Of a DNA stretch of 64,000 nucleotides, positions 33,419-42,226 are shown in pieces. The position numbers were made by a program, and so were the translations under genes. This stretch comes from Pseudomonadales bacterium (GTDB lineage Bacteria; Pseudomonadota; Gammaproteobacteria; Pseudomonadales; Pseudohongiellaceae), in contig JAJDSZ010000108.1 of assembly GCA_022827425.1 (NCBI GenBank), forward strand, positions 1 through 64,000. The letters are read 5' to 3'. The first letter of the stretch is position 1. Each line of letters begins with the position of its first letter. The notes under the pieces were generated by a model that was given only the letters and a program-made list of their open reading frames with translations, was not told the origin of the DNA and searched no databases.

Positions 33419-34585
33419 ATGTTGGGGCAAATATTCCAGATCACCCTGCTCAACCTGCGCAACCTGCCTTCCCGGCTTGGCAGTTCCTCGGTCATCGTGG
33501 TGGGCATTGGCGGCGTCGTTACGGTGCTGGTGGCGATTCTCGCCATGGCGGCGGGGTTTTCCGCCACGCTGAATCGCGCCGGCGCGCCGGACCGCGCCAT
33601 TGTGTTGCGGGGCGGCAGTTCCTCCGCCGAATTGAGCAGCACCATCGACCTCCAGCGCAGCCAGTACGTCGCCACGCTCGACGGCGTGCGGCTGGCAAGC
33701 GGCGAGTTGTACACCGTGACGGACATCCCCAAGCGCGCCACCCTGCTGCCATCCAATGTGGTCATCCGCGGGGTGGAGCAATCCGCCTTCGAGGTGCGGC
33801 CCGAACTGCGCATTGTCGAGGGTCGCAATTTCACCACCGGGCGCAATGAACTGATCGCCGGCCGCGGCGCCAGCGCCCAGTTCCTCGGCATCGACCTTGG
33901 CGCAACCGTGGAACTGCGGCAGTCCGAGTGGACCGTGGTGGGCATTTTCGAATCCGGCGGCTCGGCCTACGAATCCGAGCTGTGGGCCGACCTCGCCACG
34001 GCGCAATCGGCATTCAGGCGTTTCAGCCTGATCAGCTCCATGCGGGTGCTGCTCGAAGGGCCCGGCGCCATCGAATCGGTGCGCGGCGAGTTCGAGAACA
34101 ATCCGGCGGTGGATCTGTCGATTACTTCCGAGGAGGAATTTTTCCGCAACCAGTCCGAATTCCTCACCACGCTGATCACCGGCTTCGGCTATGGCGTGGC
34201 GCTGATCATGGCGGTGGGCGCCATGTTCGCCGCGCTCAATACCATGTACGCCGCGGTGTCCATCCGCACCGTGGAAATCGCCACCCTGCGCGCGCTCGGC
34301 TTTGGTTCGGCGCCGGTGGTGATTTCCGTGCTCGTGGAATCGGTGGCGCTCGCCCTTATTGGCGGCTTGCTCGGCGCCGCCGTGGCCTGGTTCGGCTTCA
34401 ACGGCTACACCGTGTCCACCCTGAACCAGGGCTCGTTCTCCCAGGTGGCTTTTGACTTCGCCGTGAGTCCGGACATCCTCATCACCGGCATCATCTGGGC
34501 CCTGACCCTCGGCCTTGCGGGAGGATTGTTCCCCGCGCTGCAGGCCGCCCGCATGCCAATCACCCGCGCCTTGCGCGGAGACTGA
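33419..34585 (+). CDS. ABC transporter permease (FtsX/MacB_PCD)
   Basis: MLGQIFQITLLNLRNLPSRLGSSSVIVVGIGGVVTVLVAIL; C-terminal FtsX module VSIRTVEIATLRALGF. Confidence 0.9.
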   Translation: MLGQIFQITLLNLRNLPSRLGSSSVIVVGIGGVVTVLVAILAMAAGFSATLNRAGAPDRAIVLRGGSSSAELSSTIDLQRSQYVATLDGVRLASGELYTVTDIPKRATLLPSNVVIRGVEQSAFEVRPELRIVEGRNFTTGRNELIAGRGASAQFLGIDLGATVELRQSEWTVVGIFESGGSAYESELWADLATAQSAFRRFSLISSMRVLLEGPGAIESVRGEFENNPAVDLSITSEEEFFRNQSEFLTTLITGFGYGVALIMAVGAMFAALNTMYAAVSIRTVEIATLRALGFGSAPVVISVLVESVALALIGGLLGAAVAWFGFNGYTVSTLNQGSFSQVAFDFAVSPDILITGIIWALTLGLAGGLFPALQAARMPITRALRGD

Positions 34586-34602
34586 GTGGTTTTCGACGGC
34601 CC

Positions 34603-35172
34603 CTACAGATTGGCCGCCGCTTCCAGCACGAAGTCGAAATCCGGGCGGTCCCGATAGTCTTCCTCGGCGAATTTCGCCTGGATCACGCCATCCGTATCGA
34701 TCAGGAAAATGCCCGGATAAGGAACGCCGTAAGCGCGCGAATCCGGTTCATAATCGGTATTCAGAATGCCCAGCGCATTGACGTGGGTTGTGGCCTCGTC
34801 ATGCAGCAAGGTGAATTCGATGCCCTGGTCTTCTTCGACACCCTTCAGCGTTTCGACCGAATCGTAGGTCATCGCCACCACGGACAGACCCATTTCCTCG
34901 AACTGTTCCGCAATCTCTGTCAGCTGCACGAGCTGAGAAATGCAATAGGGTCACCAGTCGAATGAGCGGCTGAGCATGAACAACATGCCGTTGGCGCCCA
35001 CCAGGCCGGCAAAGTCGCGCACGTCGCCATTCTGGTCCTCGGCGGAAATCGGCGGCAATTCGGCCCCCGCGGGAAAGTCCGGCGCCCAGTCGAAATCCTG
35101 GGCCGAAGCAAAACCGGAAACCAGCAGGGCCAGAAACAGGCCGCTAACTGCGATACGAATTCTGGAAATCAT
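34603..35172 (-). CDS. Secreted AhpC/TSA-type redoxin; putative selenoprotein read through in-frame TGA (Sec74) at 34951..34953
   Basis: ORFs 34951..35172 and 34603..34929 are in the same frame, separated by one TGA and no other stop: …MLFMLSRSFDW-U-PYCISQLVQLTEIAEQFEEMGLSVVAMTYD…GVPYPGIFLIDTDGVIQAKF…; the TGA occupies the peroxidatic/redox Cys position of the W-C-P-x-C motif. Confidence 0.85.
34910..34943 (-). promoter_or_regulatory. Candidate bacterial SECIS hairpin
   Basis: Sense RNA GCAUUUCUCAGCU-CGUGC-AGCUG(AC)AGAGAU(U)GC: 13 bp (one G-U) with 2-nt and 1-nt bulges; 5-nt loop containing GU starts 21 nt after UGA. Confidence 0.68.
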
Positions 35173-35301
35173 TCAGGTAGTCTCCCCTCGCGTTGCGAAA
35201 ATCAATCTTCTTGCTGTCTTCGCTGTCCCGACCAGTGGCAATCCGTTACATCGGCAGCGTCTCGCCTTGGCCCGGCCAATCAACAAACGGCTATATTGTG
35301 T

Positions 35302-35415
35302 TCAAAATCTGCCGCTTCCGGTTTTCTTGTCCCGTCTCTCCTGCCAAGAGGCAACGGCCAGCATCAGCAACATGCCAGCGGTCAGTAGCAAACCTGCCAT
35401 TAGTGCTGCGTCCAT
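35302..35415 (-). CDS. Candidate 37-aa single-TM small protein
   Basis: MDAALMAGLLLTAGMLLMLAVASWQERRDKKTGSGRF: one hydrophobic helix with a positive tail; GGAG about 10 nt upstream; between lepB and the redoxin. Confidence 0.4.
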   Translation of the reverse strand: MDAALMAGLLLTAGMLLMLAVASWQERRDKKTGSGRF

Positions 35416-35469
35416 GGTATCAGGGCTCCAGGTTCCCAATTCCCCAAGCCAGTATAGCACTGCTCCCGC

Positions 35470-36162
35470 TTATTCCAATCCGGCGAGGAAGCGGCTGCCG
35501 CGGGGCAGGAAGTAGTTATCGCTGTCCAGGGAAAATACCACCGAACGCGAGCGGCCGATGAGTTCGTCCCTGGGGATGAAGCTGTACACCCGGCTGTCTG
35601 CGCTGCTGTTGCGGTTGTCGCCGAGCACGAAGTAGCGATCTTCAGGCACGACCACGGGCCCGTAACTGCGGCTGGAACTGAGGTATTGCGTCAACCGCAC
35701 CTGATGATTGCGCCCGGGCAGGGCCTCCTCGATGATCATGGCGCCGCCGTCCCGCGACAGCACTTCGTAGTCGACTGGAACGCCATTGATGATCAGCGCG
35801 TTATTCTGAATCTCGACCTGATCGCCGGGCACGCCGACGATGCGCTTCACGAGCCGCTTGCGGGCCTGAGCGCTGTCGATGATGACGATATCGCCGCGCG
35901 TCGGATCAGACAGTTTGGCCAGGGTGACGTCGGTAAACGGAACCTTGACGTCGTAGGCCAGCTTGTTGACCCAAACCTTGTCGCCGTCCACGAGGGTCGG
36001 CAACATCGACGCGCCGGAAATCGAACTCAGATCGGCAATCGCGCTCTTGAAAAACACGATGGCGCAAAGCAACAACAGGAAGTTGCGATTCTCCCGCCAG
36101 ACATTGCCCAGCCAGCCGGAAAATCGCCCGGAAAAGCCGGCCGGCGGCGCCGGTTCATTCAT
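35470..36162 (-). CDS. lepB: Signal peptidase I
   Basis: GASMLPTLVDGDKVWVNKLAYDVKVPF; KRIVGVPGDQVEI; VLGDNRNSSADSR. Confidence 0.95.
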   Translation of the reverse strand: MNEPAPPAGFSGRFSGWLGNVWRENRNFLLLLCAIVFFKSAIADLSSISGASMLPTLVDGDKVWVNKLAYDVKVPFTDVTLAKLSDPTRGDIVIIDSAQARKRLVKRIVGVPGDQVEIQNNALIINGVPVDYEVLSRDGGAMIIEEALPGRNHQVRLTQYLSSSRSYGPVVVPEDRYFVLGDNRNSSADSRVYSFIPRDELIGRSRSVVFSLDSDNYFLPRGSRFLAGLE

Positions 36163-36240
36163 CGCTCACATCCTTACCGTTCAGTTCCGTTCAACGCGCA
36201 AAGGTTGCCGACCGGCCGCCCGCTTGTCAACCGACAAGAA

Positions 36241-36375
36241 TCATTCGAGATTGATCGGCCGGCCCGGAGAGTTATCGCGTCGAACAAAATCCGCCAACTC
36301 ATCGTCCGTCAACTTGACACGACGACCGATAGCGGTCAGCAGCGAGCCCAAACCGTCCCGACCTTCCGGCAACAC
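36241..36375 (-). pseudogene. Short ORF resembling the C-terminal end of a VapB/FitA-type antitoxin (possible remnant)
   Basis: GTG start gives VLPEGRDGLGSLLTAIGRRVKLTDDELADFVRRDNSPGRPINLE*; the stop overlaps an ATG opening MILVG*, resembling the start of a PIN toxin. Confidence 0.3.
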
Positions 36376-36402
36376 TGTCTCCTCAATCCCGTAAGTCACC
36401 CG

Positions 36403-36738
36403 TCAACTCGCCGAAGCGCCGCGTTCTTCTGCCATGCCTGCGTTGAGCGCTGCCTCGGCGCGCAGTTTCAGGCCAAGAGCGTGAACAACCTTGAGTACGG
36501 TTTCCAATGTTGGATTCCGCTCCCCGGAAAGAGCCTTGTACAAACTCTCGCGGGATAGACCGGCGTCGCTCGCTACTTGCGACATGCCTTTGGCGCGGGC
36601 AATGTTGCCAAGCGCCATCGCGACAATCGTCGCATCGCCATTGGCTTCCTCAATGGAGGCTTCCAGATATGCGGCCATGTCCTCCGGAGTTCGGAGGTAC
36701 TTGGCCGTATCATAAGGTGTGGTCTGGGTTTTGATCAT
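36403..36738 (-). CDS. HigA-like addiction module antidote (HTH)
   Basis: MIKTQTTPYDTAKYLRTPEDMAAYLEASIEEANGDATIVAMALGNIARAKGMSQVASDAGLSRESLYKALSGERNPTLETVLKVVHALGLKL. Confidence 0.88.
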   Translation of the reverse strand: MIKTQTTPYDTAKYLRTPEDMAAYLEASIEEANGDATIVAMALGNIARAKGMSQVASDAGLSRESLYKALSGERNPTLETVLKVVHALGLKLRAEAALNAGMAEERGASAS

Positions 36739-36747
36739 AATTGCCAC

Positions 36748-37038
36748 CTACAAGTTGCGCGCGAGGTTCAGCGCCGTTCTTATGTCCTGGCTCTGCGTCC
36801 GCTTATCCCCGCCCGCCAGCAAAATCACGAGAGTATCGCCCAGCTTCTTGAAATAGACCCTGTAACCTGGTCCGTAGTCGATCCGCATTTCGGATACGCC
36901 CTCTCCAACTGGTCGGACATCTCCCGGATTTCCACACTGCAAGCGGTCCATTCGAGTGAGAACGCGACCCCGAGCCCGGACATCCCTCAATCCTTCCAAC
37001 CATTTGGCGTACTCCGCTGTCTTACGAACTTCGAGCAT
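36748..37038 (-). CDS. RelE/ParE-superfamily toxin (HigB-like addiction module killer)
   Basis: MLEVRKTAEYAKWLEGLRDVRARGRVLTRMDRLQCGNPGDVRPVGEGVSEMRIDYGPGYRVYFKKLGDTLVILLAGGDKRTQ; directly upstream of antitoxin. Confidence 0.88.
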   Translation of the reverse strand: MLEVRKTAEYAKWLEGLRDVRARGRVLTRMDRLQCGNPGDVRPVGEGVSEMRIDYGPGYRVYFKKLGDTLVILLAGGDKRTQSQDIRTALNLARNL

Positions 37039-37145
37039 GGCCACACTGTAGCCCATAGACTACAATCCGTCAACAAGATACCGTCACAAGGCAAGTGGCC
37101 CCGACCAATAATCAAAAGTCATGGGTGTCCCCGAGTCGCCAGTGA

Positions 37146-37442
37146 CTATAGTCTATGTGCCGATGCGCCTTGCTTTTCTGTCGCATCTGATTGGAACACA
37201 GCTTCGGCACGTAGCTTCAGGCCAAGAGCGCGAACAACTTCGAGTACTGTTTCCAAGGTCGGGTTAAGATTTCCTGAAAGAGCGTCACAAATGCTTTCAC
37301 GTGATAAACCCGCATCGGACGTTACTTGCGACATGCCTTCGGCGCGAGCGATATCGCAAAGCACATTCGCAATAAACGCTTCATCACCATTGGCTTCCTC
37401 TATGGAAGCTTCCTGTATGGAAGCTTCCTGATATGCGGCCAC
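37146..37442 (-). pseudogene. 5'-truncated paralogue of the HigA-like antitoxin, without a toxin partner
   Basis: EASIEEANGDEAFIANVLCDIARAEGMSQVTSDAGLSRESICDALSGNLNPTLETVLEVVRALGLKLRAEA closely matches 36403..36738; homology continues upstream (TVAEHLRIPEEVAAY) into an in-frame stop. Confidence 0.65.
37401..37430. repeat. 15-bp perfect tandem duplication TATGGAAGCTTCCTG x2
   Basis: Read directly; encodes the EASIQEASI duplication in the antitoxin paralogue. Confidence 0.95.
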
Positions 37443-37706
37443 CTCCTCCGGAATCCGGAGGTGTTCGGCTACAGTTCGTCAAATCTTGATTCGGTAGGGG
37501 TAATTCGTGGAACACCAACGTCGCCTTCTGACGCAAATTTTCCGCGGGGAGAGCGTACGCACTGACTTTTTATTGCTCGCGCGCGCCCCGCGAGCCGGCG
37601 CAGGCCCATCCAGCGCTCTCCGGCCCTGGCGACGCCGGCGGTCTGGGTTGCAAAACTGGCCGGCGTTCTCTACTTTGAATTTTCCGAATTCATCACGAGT
37701 TGTTCG

Positions 37707-40700
37707 ATGTCGCTTGAGGGATTTCATTCGGCTTGCCGGCGCTGGTTCGAGGCGCAGTTCACGGCGCCGACTCCTGCGCAGGCCGATGCCTGGGCGGCGA
37801 TTCGGCGGGGCAGTCATACGCTGATTGCCGCGCCCACCGGCAGCGGCAAGACGCTTGCGGCGTTCTATGCGGGTCTTGATCGTCTTGTAAGCCAGGGCGA
37901 CGCGCTATCGTCGGGCGTGCAGATTCTGTACGTTTCTCCGCTGAAAGCGCTGAACAACGACATACACCGGAACCTGCAGATTCCGCTCGCCGGCATCGCC
38001 GAGTTGCGCGGGGATGCCGCGCCCGAAATCCGGATCGCGGTTCGCACCGGCGATACCCCCGCCGCCGAACGCCGCAAGATGGCCGCGCATCCGCCGCATA
38101 TCCTGGTCACGACCCCCGAATCGCTCTATCTGCTGCTGACCAGCGCCAGCGGCCGCGCCATGCTCGCCTCGGTATCGACACTGATCGTCGACGAAATTCA
38201 CGCCATGCTCGGCGACAAGCGCGGCTCGCATCTGGCGCTTTCCATCGAGCGGCTGGAAGACCTTGCGGGCCAGGCCGGCGGGCCGCCTCTGCAGCGCATC
38301 GGCCTGTCGGCGACACAGAAGCCGGTGGAAACAGTCGCGCAGTTTCTGACGGGCGCGAACGCAAGCGCGGGTGATGGCGCGCAGACCGACAATTCCACGG
38401 TCCGGAAATTCGACTGCGAGATCATCGATGCCGGTTTCCGGCGCAACATGGAAATTTCGGTCGAAGTGCCCGGTTCCCCGCTGTCCGCCGTGATGAGCGC
38501 CGAGGTCTGGGAGGAGTTGTATCAGCGCCTGGTCGAACTCATTCTCGCGCATAACACCACCCTGGTCTTCGTCAACACCCGCCGCCTGTCGGAACGTCTG
38601 GCTCTCGCGCTCGGCGAACGTCTCGGCGAAGGCGTGGTCAGCGCGCACCATGGCAGCATGAGCCGCGACCATCGCTTCACGGCCGAACAGCAACTGAAAT
38701 CCGGGCAGTTGAAAGTGCTTGTCGCCACCGCATCGATGGAGTTGGGCATCGATATCGGCCATGTCGATCTTGTCGTGCAATTTTCCTCGCCCAAGAGCAT
38801 CGCCGCATTTCTGCAACGCGTGGGCCGCAGCGGCCATTCCATCGACGGCACGCCGAAAGGCATTCTGTTTCCCCTGAGCCGGGACGACCTGGCGGAAGCG
38901 GTAGCCTTGCTGGCCGCGATTCGGGACGGACAACTCGACCGCATTCACGTACCGGACAAACCGTTGGATATTCTCGCCCAGCAGATAATCGCCGAAACCG
39001 CCATGCGCGATGAAGGATGGGAACTCGATGAGTTGTTCGCCCTGCTGCGGCGCGCCTGGCCGTACCGGAATCTCGAACGCGCCGAATTCGACGATGTGAT
39101 AACCATGCTCGCGGAAGGTTATACGACCCGGCGCGGCAGACGCGGCGCACTGTTGCATCTCGACGCCATCAACGGCCGCATCCGGGCGCGGCGCGGCGCC
39201 AACCTGACAGCGCTGACCAATGGCGGGGCGATTCCCGACATGTTCGACTACCAGGTCGTGCTCGATCCCCAGGACGTGGTCGTCGGGACCCTGAACGAGG
39301 ATTTCGCACTCGAATCCCTGCCCGGCGACGTGTTCACCCTCGGCAGCCATAGCTGGCAGATGATCCGCATCGACGGACTCAAGGTGCGCGTACGCGACGC
39401 CCATGGCGCGCGGCCGACGATTCCTTTCTGGTTCGGCGAAGGCCCGGGCCGCAGTCGCGAATTGTCCGAGGCGGTGTCGGGATTGCGAGAACGCCTGGCG
39501 GCATTGCTGACCGAAGGAGGCGCCACGGCGGCCAATGCCTGGCTGACCGGCGAACTCGGCATGGCCCCCGCGGCCGCGGCGCAACTCGTCGACTACCTGC
39601 ATGCCGGCATGCGCAGCCTGGGCGTGATGCCCACGCGCGATACCATCGTCATGGAGCGGTTTTTCGACGAGGTGGGCGACATGCACCTCGTCATTCACGC
39701 GCCGTTCGGCAGCCGCCTCAACCGGGCCTGGGGACTGGCCTTGCGCAAGCGCTTCTGCCGCACTTTTAATTTCGAGCTTCAGGCGGCGGCCAACGAGGAC
39801 AATATCGTGCTGTCGCTGGGCTCGGTGCACAGTTTTCCGCTGGACGAAGTGTTCCGCTATCTCAACAGCAAGACCGTGCGCGAAGTGGTGATCCAGGCCA
39901 TGCTCGACGCGCCCATGTTCGAAGTGCGCTGGCGCTGGAACGCGACCCGCTCGCTGGCGATCCAGCGCAACCGCAACGGCAGGCGGGTGCCGCCGCAATG
40001 GCAGCGCATGGACGCCGAAGATCTGGTGGCCCACGTTTTCCCCGACCAGATCGCCTGTCAGGAGAACATCACCGGCCAGCGCGAGATCCCCGATCACCCG
40101 TTGGTGAAGCAGACCATCCACGATTGCCTCACCGAAGCCATGGATGTGGCTGAACTCATCGCCCTGCTCAAGGACATGGAACAGGGCCGGCTCGAACTCG
40201 TCAGCCGCGACCTGCGGGAGCCGTCTCCCTTCGCCCAGGAAATCATCAATGCCCGGCCTTACGCCTTCCTTGACGACGCGCCCTTCGAGGAACGCCGCAC
40301 CAATGCCATTCGCAACCGCTCCTGGCTCGACCCGGGGGAAGTGGAAGACTTCAGCCTGCTCGACCGGGAAGCCATCGAGCGGGTCAAGGCCGAGGCCTGG
40401 CCTTCGGTGAACAATGCCGAGGAACTGCACGATGCTCTGCTCACCCTGGGTTTCATGACTGAAGGGGAATTCAGCGAGCTGGAAGTCCATGGTGGCCAAC
40501 TGCTTGAGCAAGGCAGAATCCGCCAGTGCGGATCGCTTTGGCTGGCGACGGAAATGCTGCCCCGGCTTGCCGCGCTGGTTGCGGACGCCGGAACCGGTTT
40601 CGAGCTTCCCGATTTCCTGCGCGGGGAACAATGGACCCCGGAAGACGCCCTGCGGGATCTGATCCGGAGGCGTCTGAGCGGCCTTGGCCCGGTAACGGCA

Positions 40701-42173
40701 GCGGAGCTGGCGAATGACCTTCCGGACCCGGTTGCCGAAAACGCGGTGGAAGCCGCCCTGCTCGCCTTGCAGGACGAAGGCTTTGCCATGCAGGGGCATT
40801 TCCTCCCCGGTTCCCGCGGCGGCGCCAGCCCGGGTCCGGTACTATGGTGCGAACGGCGATTGCTGCAGCGCATCCATCGTTACACCATCGACCAGCACCG
40901 CAGGAATATCAAACCGGTATCGCTGGCCACCTACACCGAATTCCTGTTTGAACGCCATGGCCTGCGCGCCTGTGAAGCCGATTCATCTTCCCTGGCGCTG
41001 GACGGCCAGACCCGGCTGCAGAACTGTGTTCGGCTGCTCGATGGCGCCAGCGCACCGGCGGCGGCCTGGGAAGGGAGCATCTATCCCGCCCGCATCGGCA
41101 GTTACGATCCGCAATGGCTCGATCTGCTCAGCATCAGCGGGCGGCTCGCCTGGGGCCGCTACAGTTTGCCGGCGAACCGCCTGCGGGGCGGCAGCCCGAT
41201 CAAGACGACCCCCATCACCATGGCCATACGCCCCAATCTCGACATCTGGCAAGCCCTGGCCAGGGCCGCCGCCGAAGAGCGGGAAACTGCGGAACCGGGC
41301 GCCACGGCGCTGCGGGTTGAACAGGACCTGGAATCCCACGGCGCAAGCTTCTTCGATGAAATCCGCTCCCGCACCGGAATGCTCCGCACCCAACTGGAAC
41401 AAGGGCTGGCGGAACTCGTCAGCCTGGGCCGGGTATGCAGCGACAGCTTTACCGGATTGCGCGCCCTGCTATTGCCCGAGCACAGGAAATCCGGCGGCAG
41501 GCGCAAGCGGCTGCCCACATTCGGAGTGGAAGACGCCGGCCGCTGGAGTCTGCTGGATAACTTCCGCCCCGCAGACGAATCGGCAGGGATTGCGACTTCC
41601 CGGTCCCAGCGGGGGCCCGCGCCCTGGCGCGCGCTGGACGAAGACCAACTCAAGCGACTGGTGGAGATCTATCTGGATCGCTGGGGCGTGATCTGCCGTT
41701 CGCTGCTGGCAAGGGAATCCCTGGCGCCGCCCTGGCGGGTGCTGCTTGCGGTGCTGCGCAAGGAAGAACTGCGCGGCAGGCTGCGCGGCGGGAGGTTCGT
41801 GGCGGGATTGCGGGGCGAGCAGTTCGCCCGCGCGGAAACTGTGGATGAGTTGCGCAAGTTCAGCCGCGAACAGCGCCCGGAGCGCCATTTCGTGCTGTCG
41901 GCCGCCGACCCGCTCAACCTGCTGCACTTGCTGCTCCCGGAACGCTCGCTGCCGAGGCTGACGCGAAACCGCGCGCTGTATCGCGCCGGCGTTCCGCTGG
42001 CGGTGCTGACCTCCGGCGAAATCAGCTTTCTTGGGGAAGTCGCCGCCGGGGAGCAATGGCGCCTGCGGCAGATGATAGTCAGCGCTTCGGCGCCGCCTGC
42101 CGGTCTTCCTGAATCAAGCGCCAGTCCGCGTCGGGGCCGGTACCCGCAATCTCGCAAACTGCCTTCTGCCTGA
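37707..42173 (+). CDS. lhr: Lhr-like ATP-dependent DEAD/DEAH helicase
   Basis: 1488 aa; IAAPTGSGKTLAAFYAGL, VDEIHAMLGDKRGSHL, LSATQKPVETVAQFL, QRVGRSGHSIDGTPKGILFPLSRDDLAE. Confidence 0.93.
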   Translation: MSLEGFHSACRRWFEAQFTAPTPAQADAWAAIRRGSHTLIAAPTGSGKTLAAFYAGLDRLVSQGDALSSGVQILYVSPLKALNNDIHRNLQIPLAGIAELRGDAAPEIRIAVRTGDTPAAERRKMAAHPPHILVTTPESLYLLLTSASGRAMLASVSTLIVDEIHAMLGDKRGSHLALSIERLEDLAGQAGGPPLQRIGLSATQKPVETVAQFLTGANASAGDGAQTDNSTVRKFDCEIIDAGFRRNMEISVEVPGSPLSAVMSAEVWEELYQRLVELILAHNTTLVFVNTRRLSERLALALGERLGEGVVSAHHGSMSRDHRFTAEQQLKSGQLKVLVATASMELGIDIGHVDLVVQFSSPKSIAAFLQRVGRSGHSIDGTPKGILFPLSRDDLAEAVALLAAIRDGQLDRIHVPDKPLDILAQQIIAETAMRDEGWELDELFALLRRAWPYRNLERAEFDDVITMLAEGYTTRRGRRGALLHLDAINGRIRARRGANLTALTNGGAIPDMFDYQVVLDPQDVVVGTLNEDFALESLPGDVFTLGSHSWQMIRIDGLKVRVRDAHGARPTIPFWFGEGPGRSRELSEAVSGLRERLAALLTEGGATAANAWLTGELGMAPAAAAQLVDYLHAGMRSLGVMPTRDTIVMERFFDEVGDMHLVIHAPFGSRLNRAWGLALRKRFCRTFNFELQAAANEDNIVLSLGSVHSFPLDEVFRYLNSKTVREVVIQAMLDAPMFEVRWRWNATRSLAIQRNRNGRRVPPQWQRMDAEDLVAHVFPDQIACQENITGQREIPDHPLVKQTIHDCLTEAMDVAELIALLKDMEQGRLELVSRDLREPSPFAQEIINARPYAFLDDAPFEERRTNAIRNRSWLDPGEVEDFSLLDREAIERVKAEAWPSVNNAEELHDALLTLGFMTEGEFSELEVHGGQLLEQGRIRQCGSLWLATEMLPRLAALVADAGTGFELPDFLRGEQWTPEDALRDLIRRRLSGLGPVTAAELANDLPDPVAENAVEAALLALQDEGFAMQGHFLPGSRGGASPGPVLWCERRLLQRIHRYTIDQHRRNIKPVSLATYTEFLFERHGLRACEADSSSLALDGQTRLQNCVRLLDGASAPAAAWEGSIYPARIGSYDPQWLDLLSISGRLAWGRYSLPANRLRGGSPIKTTPITMAIRPNLDIWQALARAAAEERETAEPGATALRVEQDLESHGASFFDEIRSRTGMLRTQLEQGLAELVSLGRVCSDSFTGLRALLLPEHRKSGGRRKRLPTFGVEDAGRWSLLDNFRPADESAGIATSRSQRGPAPWRALDEDQLKRLVEIYLDRWGVICRSLLARESLAPPWRVLLAVLRKEELRGRLRGGRFVAGLRGEQFARAETVDELRKFSREQRPERHFVLSAADPLNLLHLLLPERSLPRLTRNRALYRAGVPLAVLTSGEISFLGEVAAGEQWRLRQMIVSASAPPAGLPESSASPRRGRYPQSRKLPSA

Positions 42174-42200
42174 GATTCTGCGCACAGTCGCAGAATCTCA
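42171..42200. terminator. Perfect 12-bp inverted repeat between convergent genes, possible bidirectional terminator
   Basis: TGAGATTCTGCG-CACAGT-CGCAGAATCTCA; includes the lhr stop codon; no clear T-tract. Confidence 0.5.
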
Positions 42201-42226
42201 TGGGATGGCCATACAAACGAGTACTT

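Noticed and set aside
34603-35172. Treating the redoxin as two genes or as a nonsense-inactivated pseudogene
   Set aside because: The downstream ORF lacks the catalytic motif and has no convincing own start. The single TGA sits on the catalytic Cys codon, both halves are undecayed, and a SECIS-like hairpin follows. A pseudogene remains possible but less likely.
37443-37706. Possible mobile-element end or extra gene between the antitoxin paralogue and lhr
   Set aside because: GC-rich, with weak inverted repeats only; overlapping ORFs have no recognisable similarity and no terminal repeats were found.
37905-40799. 964-aa minus-strand ORF opposite lhr
   Set aside because: Shadow ORF; low-complexity His/Gln/Gly/Arg-rich translation typical of antisense frames in GC-rich genes.
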